A DNA stretch of 5,403 bases from assembly GCA_028717055.1 (NCBI GenBank), contig JAQUOO010000077.1, forward strand, positions 1 to 5,403, written 5' to 3'. The notes beneath the pieces are model-generated. The model was not told where the DNA came from and searched no databases. It saw nothing but the letters and a program-made list of their open reading frames with translations. This stretch comes from Candidatus Omnitrophota bacterium (GTDB lineage: Bacteria > Omnitrophota > Gorgyraeia > Gygaellales > Profunditerraquicolaceae). The translations under genes were made by a program, and so were the position numbers. Below are positions 1 through 5,403 of this stretch, in pieces; within the stretch, counting starts at the first letter, position 1; each line of letters begins with the position of its first letter.

Positions 1-626
1 ACGCAAACCGGCTTTCTGGTATATTGTTTAATCAGGCCGATGTTCTTACGGATATCTCCGGAGAGATTACGGCGCTCACCTGTAACGCCGGTTAGTGAAA
101 CATAATAGATGAATCCGCTGGAAATTCTCGAGATAAGCTTTATCCTTTTTGCGCTGCTGGTCGGAGAAAGAAAAAATATTGTGTCTAATCCCGCTACCCT
201 GGCTGCCTGGATAAAGCTCTTTCCCTCTTCCGGAGGCAGATCCGGGACAATTAAACCGTCTACCCCAGAGGCCTTGGCCTTGGTTATGAATTGTTTTTCC
301 GGAAAACAAAATATCGGATTGTAATAAGTCATAAGGCAAATTGGCATATCCACTTTCTTACGCGCCTTCTTGACCAATTTCAATATATCAACCAGATGCG
401 TATTCTTCCTAAGGGCCTCCTGGGAAGCTTCCTGGATCACCGGGCCATCAGCCATCGGGTCGGAAAAAGGAACGCCTAACTCTAAAATATCCACTCCGGC
501 TCTATCTAGTTCATAGATAAGCTTTTCAGTTACAGCCAGATTCGGATAACCGGCAGTAATAAAAGCTATAAATGCATTCTTTTTGCTTTTTTTTAATTCT
601 TTGAATTTCTCATCTATCCTATTCAT
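1..626 (-). CDS. trpA: Tryptophan synthase alpha subunit (3' end outside window)
   Basis: TrpA cleaves indole-3-glycerol phosphate to indole and glyceraldehyde 3-phosphate and passes the indole to TrpB inside the cytosolic alpha2beta2 complex. The reading frame is open from the ATG at 626 to the window edge, giving 208 residues; the family is about 265, so some 55-60 C-terminal residues are missing. Visible motifs: ITAGYP (23-28), LELGVPFSDPMADGP with the catalytic acids Glu49 and Asp60 at the same numbers as in the Salmonella enzyme, LMTYYNP (98-104), DGLIVPDLPPEE (123-134), and the active-site loop YYVSLTGVTG ending near 183. The start overlaps the trpB stop by 8 bp (ATGAATAG). An AGGA lies 11 nt upstream at 638-641, inside trpB. 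The overlap suggests coupled translation, as expected for subunits needed in equal amounts. No frameshift or missing catalytic residue is seen. Identification is secure. Confidence 0.97.
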   Translation of the reverse strand, partial: MNRIDEKFKELKKSKKNAFIAFITAGYPNLAVTEKLIYELDRAGVDILELGVPFSDPMADGPVIQEASQEALRKNTHLVDILKLVKKARKKVDMPICLMTYYNPIFCFPEKQFITKAKASGVDGLIVPDLPPEEGKSFIQAARVAGLDTIFFLSPTSSAKRIKLISRISSGFIYYVSLTGVTGERRNLSGDIRKNIGLIKQYTRKPVC

Positions 627-1836
627 TTTTTTGTTTTTCCTGCATGCTATCCTGCTGCCTACTGCCTACTACTATACCTAGATCTTTATCCCCTCTGCCG
701 GAAAGACAAACTACAACAGTCGATTTCCTGCTGATTTTTCCAGCTAACTTCTTTAAATACGCGATAGCGTGAGATGATTCCAAAGCCGGAATTATTCCCT
801 CTAGCCTGGAGAGTAGATTAAATCCCTCCAAGGCTTCTTGATCATTAACTGAAACATATAGGGCCCGCCCGATTTTCTTGTAATAAGCGTGTTCCGGGCC
901 AACACCCGGATAATCAAGCCCGGCGGAAATCGAATGAGTAGAATTAACCTGGCCGAACTTATCTTCCAGGAGCCCTGACTTCGATCCATGTAAAACACCA
1001 ATATCGCCATTTACCAGCGTAGCCGCATGATTACCGGCGGATAAGCCTTTGCCCCCTGCTTCTACTCCGATAAACTTAACTTTTTTATGGTTAAAAAATG
1101 GATAGAATAACCCGAGGGCGTTGCTTCCCCCGCCAACGCAAGCAACTAAATAATCCGGCAAATCAATCCCTTTTTTCTTGAGTTGGAGCCCGGCTTCCTT
1201 GCCGATAACCGACTGAAAATCTCTCACCAGGGCAGGATAGGGATGCGGCCCGGCAACGGTCCCGATTATGTAATGCGTATCGCGCACATTAGTTACCCAG
1301 TCGCGCAGCGCTTCGGTCATTGCGTCTTTTAAGGTCTTGGAACCGCTTTTTACCGGAATCACCCTTGCCCCCAATAATTGCATACGAAAAACATTCGGCG
1401 CTTGTCGAGACATGTCTTCTTGGCCCATATAGATATCGCACTTTAGCCCAAAAAGAGCGGCAACTGTAGCGGTAGCAACGCCATGCTGGCCTGCGCCGGT
1501 TTCAGCGATTACCCTGGGCTTTTTCATCCGCAAACAGAGAAGAGCTTGCCCTAAAGTATTGTTAATTTTATGTGCGCCCGAATGCAAGAGGTCCTCTCTC
1601 TTAAGATATATTTTATCAATACCAAAATAACTGCTTAGCTTCCTGGCTAGATATAAAGGCGTGGGCCTTCCGGCGTATTCATTTAAATAATAAGCTAGTT
1701 CGGCATGAAATTTTTTATCCCTCCTGGCCTTTTTATATTCTTTTTCCAGCTCATCAAGAGCAAAAATAAGAGTCTCTGGCACAAACCTGCCGCCAAATTC
1801 CGCAAAATGCCCGAATTTATCCGGTAAATTCTTCAT
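619..1836 (-). CDS. trpB: Tryptophan synthase beta subunit
   Basis: TrpB is the PLP enzyme that joins indole to serine to give tryptophan, working with TrpA. The 405 residues fit the main TrpB1 type. The N-terminus carries FAEFGGRFVPETL (11-23). The PLP lysine is Lys90 in HSGAHKINN, the catalytic glutamate is Glu112 in AETGAGQHG, the PLP phosphate loop is GGGSNA (235-240), and Asp308 in LDYPGVGPEH, Glu353 in LEGIIPALESSH and SGRGDKD (379-385) are all in place. The ATG directly follows the TAA of the small upstream gene (TAAATG), with AGAGG 12 nt before it at 1849-1853. The tail after GRGDKD (386-405, ending in Gln/Lys/Glu-rich residues) is not a typical family ending and is partly encoded by a CTGCCTA tandem repeat. 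The stop lies inside trpA. The enzyme should be active. Confidence 0.98.
   Translation of the reverse strand: MKNLPDKFGHFAEFGGRFVPETLIFALDELEKEYKKARRDKKFHAELAYYLNEYAGRPTPLYLARKLSSYFGIDKIYLKREDLLHSGAHKINNTLGQALLCLRMKKPRVIAETGAGQHGVATATVAALFGLKCDIYMGQEDMSRQAPNVFRMQLLGARVIPVKSGSKTLKDAMTEALRDWVTNVRDTHYIIGTVAGPHPYPALVRDFQSVIGKEAGLQLKKKGIDLPDYLVACVGGGSNALGLFYPFFNHKKVKFIGVEAGGKGLSAGNHAATLVNGDIGVLHGSKSGLLEDKFGQVNSTHSISAGLDYPGVGPEHAYYKKIGRALYVSVNDQEALEGFNLLSRLEGIIPALESSHAIAYLKKLAGKISRKSTVVVCLSGRGDKDLGIVVGSRQQDSMQEKQKNE
655..670. repeat. Short heptamer tandem repeat (CTGCCTA) in the trpB 3' end
   Basis: Two perfect copies of CTGCCTA lie head to tail at 655-661 and 662-668, followed by the first two bases of a third copy; a degraded CTACTAT continues to about 675. 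On the coding strand this reads as GTAGGCAGTAGGCAG and encodes Gly-Ser-Arg-Gln in the nonconserved tail of TrpB. The unit is 7 bp, so a gain or loss of one copy would shift the frame of the tail. With only 2.3 copies it may be chance; I recall similar heptamer arrays between genes in candidate-phylum genomes but cannot verify this. Confidence 0.5.
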
Positions 1837-2151
1837 TTATAAAGTAATCCTCTCCCAGAATATCTTTACGCCTTCGATCAGGTCATTCCATATCGGCCCG
1901 CCCAGGCTAGGAGCGGGAAACGCCTGCGTATTATGGCCTAAAGGGTAAAATACTGAAAAAAATATAGTTTTGATTAGAACAAAGGCTAAAGCCGCAAAAA
2001 TATTTATAAATATTATAAACGCAACAAAACCAATCAGGCAGCCCAAAAGGCAATTAACCCATTTCTTCTTTTTCCTTAAAAACTCTCCGCAATGCTTGCA
2101 TTTTAACGCTTCATCCTGGATTTCTTCGGCGCAAAACGGGCATTTTTTCAT
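1837..2151 (-). CDS. Small zinc-ribbon membrane protein, function unknown
   Basis: This 104-residue protein has an N-terminal zinc ribbon with four cysteines (Cys4, Cys7, Cys18, Cys21; CPFC...CKHCG pattern). A basic stretch follows (RKKKK, 26-30), then a long hydrophobic segment of about residues 32-69, enough for one or two membrane helices. After that come a Pro/Gly-rich linker (70-87) and a short amphipathic C-terminal segment ending in FWERITL. The positive-inside rule suggests the zinc ribbon faces the cytoplasm. The gene is real: its ATG overlaps the trpF stop as ATGA, a GAGG ribosome binding site lies 7 nt upstream at 2159-2162, and its TAA abuts the trpB ATG. Such zinc-ribbon proteins are common as small uncharacterised bacterial proteins, but none is a recognised part of tryptophan synthesis. 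Its position implies co-expression with trpF and trpB; a functional link is not shown. The product type is clear, the role is not. Confidence 0.85.
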   Translation of the reverse strand: MKKCPFCAEEIQDEALKCKHCGEFLRKKKKWVNCLLGCLIGFVAFIIFINIFAALAFVLIKTIFFSVFYPLGHNTQAFPAPSLGGPIWNDLIEGVKIFWERITL

Positions 2152-2759
2152 TTGGCCGCCTCAATAAACTTTAGAATCTTTTGACGATTCTTTTTGCCGG
2201 GTTTATGCTCCACGGAACTGGAAACATCCAGCCAATCCGGCTGAAGTTTATTTATAGCGCTTTTTACATTCGCGCGGGTTAACCCTCCGGACAAAAAAAC
2301 CTGACCCTTTATTTTATCCATATTCTTCAATAAATTCCAGTTAAACTTTTTTCCTGTGCCGCCGGCTTTATTCTCAGAAAAAGTATCGAACAGATAACCA
2401 AAAACCCTATATTTCATTATCTCTTCTGAATTAATCTCTTTTTTAACCCGAAAAGCCTTGATAACTTTGTAGCCCTTGAATTTCTTGCAATACTCAGATG
2501 ATTCGCTGCCATGAAATTGCAGCATATCCAGATTGCAAAGCCTGGCTATCTTCTTTACTGTTTTTTCCTTTGCATCGACAAAGACACCGGCTTTGAGAAT
2601 TTCTTCAGGAAGGATACGCGAAATATTCCTTGCCTTTGACGGATCAATGTAACGGGGGCTTTTTTTGTAGAATACAAAACCTATGGCGCCGGCTCCGCTG
2701 AAAAAACTGGCTAACGCGTCTTCCAAATTCGTTATCCCGCATATCTTTACTTTAACCAT
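2148..2759 (-). CDS. trpF: Phosphoribosylanthranilate isomerase
   Basis: TrpF converts N-(5-phosphoribosyl)anthranilate to the carboxyphenylamino-deoxyribulose phosphate used by TrpC. It is a cytosolic beta/alpha barrel, and the 203 residues match the usual single-domain size. The general base is Cys7 in KICGIT (5-10) and the general acid is Asp125 in LFDTF; both match Cys7/Asp126 of the Thermotoga enzyme. GFVF (27-30), SPRYI (34-38), QFHG (81-84) and the phosphate-binding FLSGGL (155-160) are present. The second phosphate-binding motif is unusual: DVSSSVEHKPGKKN (178-191), where most family members have DVSSGVE and PGxKD. The ATG starts 10 nt after the trpC stop. The ribosome binding site is weak (GGGATGG within the trpC end), so reinitiation after trpC is likely. 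It ends in a 4-bp overlap with the zinc-ribbon gene. Confidence 0.97.
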   Translation of the reverse strand: MVKVKICGITNLEDALASFFSGAGAIGFVFYKKSPRYIDPSKARNISRILPEEILKAGVFVDAKEKTVKKIARLCNLDMLQFHGSESSEYCKKFKGYKVIKAFRVKKEINSEEIMKYRVFGYLFDTFSENKAGGTGKKFNWNLLKNMDKIKGQVFLSGGLTRANVKSAINKLQPDWLDVSSSVEHKPGKKNRQKILKFIEAAK

Positions 2760-2769
2760 ACAAAAACCA

Positions 2770-3561
2770 TTACCATCCCATCAACTCTTCAACTTTGCCG
2801 GCAATGTTTTCTGCCCGCATAAAGACCGTACCGGCCAAAACCGCATTGACTCCTAAAATCTTCAGAAACAAAATATCCTGGTAAGTCTTCAATCCGCTTT
2901 CTACCACTACAGTCTTATCCCTAGGAATCAAGGTATACAATCTTTCGGTGGTCTTAAGGTCAACTTCAAGAGTCCGCAGATTGCGGTTATTTATCCCGAG
3001 AAGCGAAATCCCCTTTAGTTTCAACACCTTCTTTAATTCTTTTTCGTCATGGACCTCAATCAAGGCATCCATACCTAACTCGCCAGCTAAAGCTGCGAAC
3101 TCAATTATCTGGCCCTGCGTAAGTAACCCGGCTATAAGCAGTATGGCGTCGGCACCGTAAAAACGGGATTCGTAAACCTGATACGAATCGATTATAAAAT
3201 CTTTTCGCAATACGGGAAGCTCAACGGTATTTTTTATCTCATTGATATACGCAAGGCTCCCTTGAAAATAATCCTCTTCGGTTAAAACCGATATAGCCTG
3301 CACTCCGGCATCCTGATAGGCCCGGGCGATATCCATATAATTGAAATCCTGACGAATCACCCCTTCGGAAGGCGATGCCTTCTTTATCTCGGCAATCAGA
3401 GAAATTTGGCGGGGTTTATTTATAGCTTCAATAAACTTGCGCGCCGGAGCAACGCTTTGCGCCTTAACCTTTAATTCTTCTTCGGGAAACTGCTGTTTGG
3501 CCAAAATCAAACGTTCATTTTTTTTCGCGATAATTTCTTTTAAAATATCCGTCTTTGCCAT
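2770..3561 (-). CDS. trpC: Indole-3-glycerol phosphate synthase
   Basis: TrpC decarboxylates and closes the ring of the TrpF product to give indole-3-glycerol phosphate, the substrate of TrpA. The 263 residues fit the single-domain enzyme, not the TrpC-TrpF fusion of enteric bacteria. Active-site residues visible by comparison with the Sulfolobus enzyme: Glu58 and Lys60 in LIAEIKKASPSEG (55-67), Lys120 in VLRKDF (117-122), Glu169 in LIEVHDE (167-173), Asn191 in GINNRNL (189-195), and Glu221-Ser-Gly in VVVESGL. The last segment, LAGTVFMRAEN, is the usual phosphate-binding end of the barrel. The ATG shares its A with the trpD stop (TAATG). AGGAG at 3573-3577, 11 nt upstream, serves as ribosome binding site. 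Nothing is missing or odd. Confidence 0.98.
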   Translation of the reverse strand: MAKTDILKEIIAKKNERLILAKQQFPEEELKVKAQSVAPARKFIEAINKPRQISLIAEIKKASPSEGVIRQDFNYMDIARAYQDAGVQAISVLTEEDYFQGSLAYINEIKNTVELPVLRKDFIIDSYQVYESRFYGADAILLIAGLLTQGQIIEFAALAGELGMDALIEVHDEKELKKVLKLKGISLLGINNRNLRTLEVDLKTTERLYTLIPRDKTVVVESGLKTYQDILFLKILGVNAVLAGTVFMRAENIAGKVEELMGW

Positions 3562-4571
3562 TACCTCGAATACTCCTTTAACAATTCCAGCTTTCTTAAC
3601 GCTGCTTTACTATCTATCGACTGGGCGGCCAATTTTACCCCTTCCTTAATCGAAACGGCTTTATCTGCGGCATATATAGCGCACCCGGCATTCAACAATA
3701 CTATATCGTGCCTAAAACCGTCTTTGCCATCCAGAATACCCTGGACTATCTGCACATTATCAAATAAACTCCCGCCGGACAAGTCTTCGATACGAGCGCG
3801 CTTAAATCCGAAATCCTCCGGGGCTATTTCATAGTTTCTTATCTCGCCGCGATTCAACTCGGAAACAAAGGTTTTGCCTGTATTAGTAACTTCATCCAAA
3901 CCATCGCTTCCATGCACGACTAAAACGTGTTTAGAACCCAGATTATTCAAGACGCGCGCAAGAATAGGAACCCACTTAGCGGAATAAACTCCGATCAGCT
4001 GATTTGTGGCCCGGGCAGGATTAGTGAGCGGGCCAAGAATATTAAAAATTGTTTTTCCGGCAATCTGCTTACGCGCAGGCATCACGTTTTTCATAGCCCG
4101 GTGCATATTCGGAGCAAACAAAAAAGCGATTCCTATTTCTTCTAAGCTTTTTTTGATTTTATCCCTATCCATATTTATGTTTACGCCCAAAGCCTCCAAA
4201 ATATCCGCGCTTCCGCAAATACTCGAAACAGAACGATTACCGTGTTTGGCCACTACAACCCCTGCGCCTGAAGCTACAAAAGCGCTGACGGTTGAAATAT
4301 TGAACGTGCCCAATTTATCCCCGCCTGTGCCGCAAGTATCCAGTATATTTGACTTATCCACCAGTATCGGATCAACATATTTCAGCATTGCTTCAGCCGC
4401 AACGGTAATCTCCTCGACCGTTTCTCCCTTGATATTTAAATAGGTAAGAAATTCGACGATCTCGGGAGTTTTGGCTTTCCCGCTCAATATATCGTCCATC
4501 GCCTCCTGCATTTCTTTAACTGCAAGATCATTCTTGGCGATAAGCTTGCTTATCAGTCTATTTACACTCAT
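3561..4571 (-). CDS. trpD: Anthranilate phosphoribosyltransferase
   Basis: TrpD transfers the phosphoribosyl group of PRPP to anthranilate, the second step of the pathway. It is 336 residues, the normal length for a stand-alone TrpD (not the TrpG-TrpD fusion). Motifs in order: an all-alpha N-terminal part (1-70), the PRPP diphosphate loop DTCGTGGD (78-85), NIST (91-94), KHGNR (109-113), CGSADILEALG (119-129), Arg167 in MPARKQ at the anthranilate site, FNILGPLTNP (176-185), and the magnesium-binding Asp226-Glu227 in DGLDEVTNTG. The ATG overlaps the trpG stop as ATGA. No Shine-Dalgarno sequence precedes it (the upstream 20 bases are AT-rich and lack GGAG), so translation probably depends on ribosomes arriving from trpG. 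It ends in TAATG, shared with trpC. Confidence 0.98.
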   Translation of the reverse strand: MSVNRLISKLIAKNDLAVKEMQEAMDDILSGKAKTPEIVEFLTYLNIKGETVEEITVAAEAMLKYVDPILVDKSNILDTCGTGGDKLGTFNISTVSAFVASGAGVVVAKHGNRSVSSICGSADILEALGVNINMDRDKIKKSLEEIGIAFLFAPNMHRAMKNVMPARKQIAGKTIFNILGPLTNPARATNQLIGVYSAKWVPILARVLNNLGSKHVLVVHGSDGLDEVTNTGKTFVSELNRGEIRNYEIAPEDFGFKRARIEDLSGGSLFDNVQIVQGILDGKDGFRHDIVLLNAGCAIYAADKAVSIKEGVKLAAQSIDSKAALRKLELLKEYSR

Positions 4572-5131
4572 AAATTAACAAAGTTGGCTAAAATATCCAT
4601 ACCGCATTTTGTCAGAATAGATTCGGGATGAAATTGCACCCCCCAAAGAAGATACTTTTTATGTTTCAATCCCATAATTTCTTTCTCTTTAGTCCAAGCA
4701 GTTATTTCCAGCGATTCAGGCAAGCTGCTCCTATCTACGAGCAAAGAATGATACCGCGTTGCTTCAAAAGGATTGGCAAGCCCCTTAAATATATCCCGGC
4801 TGTTATGATAAATCATGGAGGTTTTCCCATGCATAAGCTTCTTGGCATTAACAATTTTGCCTCCATAAGTATACCCTATAGCCTGATGTCCAAGACAAAC
4901 TCCCAGAATAGGAATTCTGCCGGCTAATCTTTTTATCACTTCACAGGATATCCCGGCTTCTTCAGGGCGTCCCGGCCCGGGAGAAATAACTATTTTTTCG
5001 GGAGACAGTTTTATTATTTGCTCAATCGTAATCTTATCATTACGGAAAACTTTTACCTCCTGACGAAGCGAACCCAAATACTGCACCAGGTTATAAGTAA
5101 AAGAGTCGTAATTATCGATCATTATAATCAT
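4568..5131 (-). CDS. trpG: Anthranilate synthase glutamine amidotransferase subunit
   Basis: TrpG hydrolyses glutamine and channels the ammonia to the TrpE subunit, which makes anthranilate from chorismate. The protein is 187 residues, a complete class I amidotransferase domain. DNYDSFTYNLVQYLG (6-20), the oxyanion segment SPGPGRP (50-56), the nucleophile Cys79 in GVCLGHQ, RYHSL (126-130), and His168 and Glu170 in QFHPES make up the active site. Two in-frame ATGs are possible (5131 and 5122); AAAAGGGG ends 7 nt before the first and would be 16 nt from the second, so 5131 is chosen. It is the first gene of the cluster. trpE is not adjacent, so the subunit may also serve a PabB-like enzyme in folate synthesis (a PabA role); sequence alone does not separate TrpG from PabA, but the operon favours TrpG. 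Confidence 0.95.
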   Translation of the reverse strand: MIIMIDNYDSFTYNLVQYLGSLRQEVKVFRNDKITIEQIIKLSPEKIVISPGPGRPEEAGISCEVIKRLAGRIPILGVCLGHQAIGYTYGGKIVNAKKLMHGKTSMIYHNSRDIFKGLANPFEATRYHSLLVDRSSLPESLEITAWTKEKEIMGLKHKKYLLWGVQFHPESILTKCGMDILANFVNL

Positions 5132-5138
5132 ATCTATA

Positions 5139-5146
5139 CCCCTTTT
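5139..5146 (-). promoter_or_regulatory. Ribosome binding site of trpG
   Basis: The coding strand reads AAAAGGGG seven bases before the ATG at 5131. This is a good Shine-Dalgarno match and decides between the two in-frame starts of trpG, favouring the upstream one. Confidence 0.65.
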
Positions 5147-5212
5147 AAATACAGCTCAAAAGTTAAAACGTAAAAGAAAAACCATAACCTAAGATTCAAA
5201 AAACAAAACTAT

Positions 5213-5346
5213 TAATGACAAAGGTCAAAGCCCAAAATTCAAAATAAATTTAACTGACAAATACCAGATAACAAAACCCTGGTTTTGGATTTTGACATTT
5301 GAGTTTTGGATTTATTTTGGATTTTAAATTTTTTCATTTGTCATTA
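5213..5346. repeat. Imperfect AT-rich foldback (inverted repeat) element upstream of trpG
   Basis: A 134-bp imperfect palindrome fills most of the 220-bp gap between the upstream gene and trpG. The outer ends, TAATGACAAA (5213-5222) and TTTGTCATTA (5337-5346), are perfect inverted repeats. The centre is CAAAACC-CT-GGTTTTG (5272-5287), and both share the same symmetry axis between 5279 and 5280. Aligned without gaps, about 46 of the 66 arm positions are complementary; about half of the mismatches are transitions that leave G-T wobble pairs in one strand or the other. The element ends 5 bp after the stop of the upstream gene. It codes for nothing convincing and encodes no transposase. It could be a small non-autonomous mobile repeat or a structural terminator. 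I recall similar AT-rich palindromes built from TTTGTCATT words in Omnitrophota-like genomes, but cannot confirm. No target-site duplication is evident. Confidence 0.7.
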
Positions 5347-5351
5347 GCTTA

Positions 5352-5403
5352 TTATTCTTTTTCTCTCCAAATCTTAGCTCCTAATTTCTCCAGTTTTTCC
5401 TCG
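5352..5403 (-). CDS. murA: C-terminus of upstream gene, probably MurA (UDP-GlcNAc 1-carboxyvinyltransferase)
   Basis: Only the last 16 codons and a TAA stop (5352-5354) are in the window; the frame is open to the edge. The peptide EEKLEKLGAKIWREKE closely resembles the MurA C-terminal helix and strand, which in many bacteria reads like EDKLRALGANIERV. MurA transfers enolpyruvate to UDP-GlcNAc in the first committed step of peptidoglycan synthesis. A related enolpyruvyl transferase (AroA) is the main alternative; a TrpE C-terminus does not look like this. The identification rests on 16 residues, so it is tentative. The gene runs in the same direction as the trp cluster and is separated from it by the foldback element. 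Confidence 0.5.
   Translation of the reverse strand, partial: EEKLEKLGAKIWREKE

Noticed and set aside
76..339. 87-codon minus-strand frame
   Set aside because: Sits in another frame of trpA, which carries the conserved motifs over the same bases.
4006..4443. 145-codon open frame on the plus strand
   Set aside because: It lies entirely antisense to trpD, whose protein is conserved throughout; composition is that of a shadow frame and no family motif is seen.
4628..4927. 99-codon open frame on the plus strand
   Set aside because: Antisense to the conserved trpG; no recognisable domain and no ribosome binding context.
5143..5175. Possible promoter TTTACG-17-TATTTA before trpG
   Set aside because: Only 4/6 and 3/6 matches to the sigma-70 boxes, and it would place the transcript start on top of the ribosome binding site; AT-rich DNA gives such matches freely.
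5272..5287. Central CAAAACC/GGTTTTG as a classical intrinsic terminator
   Set aside because: The usable stem is about 6 bp, AT-rich, and is not followed by a clean T run on either strand; it is better read as the centre of the larger foldback.
5213..5346. CRISPR-like array
   Set aside because: The repeated words are short (about 10 bp), unevenly spaced, and arranged as an inverted repeat, with no spacers of regular length.
5132..5351. Trp leader peptide, attenuator or T-box ahead of trpG
   Set aside because: The minus-strand sequence has no short ORF with tandem TGG codons, no T-box-like conserved motif, and no GC-rich hairpin followed by a T run near trpG.

Overview
The window holds a nearly complete tryptophan biosynthesis operon, all on the minus strand. 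In transcription order (right to left) it reads trpG, trpD, trpC, trpF, a small zinc-ribbon membrane protein, trpB, trpA. TrpA runs off the left edge: 208 residues are present, and roughly 55-60 C-terminal residues should lie outside. The five complete trp genes are full length with their catalytic motifs intact, and TrpA is intact as far as it goes.

Layout from the right edge: the last 16 codons of an upstream gene (5352-5403), whose C-terminus looks like MurA. Then comes a 220-bp AT-rich gap (5132-5351), mostly filled by an imperfect foldback element of 134 bp (5213-5346). The operon itself starts at 5131. It is very tightly packed: trpG/trpD overlap by 4 bp, trpD/trpC share 1 base, trpC and trpF are 10 nt apart, trpF and the small gene overlap by 4 bp, the small gene abuts trpB, and trpB/trpA overlap by 8 bp. 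This is a translationally coupled single transcript. No open region longer than 300 bases exists.

Together the enzymes would transfer ammonia from glutamine (TrpG) to a TrpE partner and carry anthranilate to tryptophan (TrpD, TrpF, TrpC, TrpA/TrpB). TrpE, needed for the first step, is not next to trpG and must be encoded elsewhere if the pathway is complete. No Trp-rich leader peptide, T-box or attenuator is visible in the gap before trpG.

Organism: a bacterium of moderate GC (low to mid 40s by eye), with lysine-rich proteins and strongly packed genes. The foldback repeat built from TTTGTCATT/TTTTGGATTT-like words, the CTGCCTA heptamer repeat and the CPFCAEEI-type zinc-ribbon protein recall candidate phyla such as Omnitrophota. 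That placement is from memory and weak. The most interesting items are the uncharacterised zinc-ribbon membrane protein embedded between trpF and trpB, the foldback element, and the heptamer repeat in the 3' end of trpB. I see no wholly new system here.
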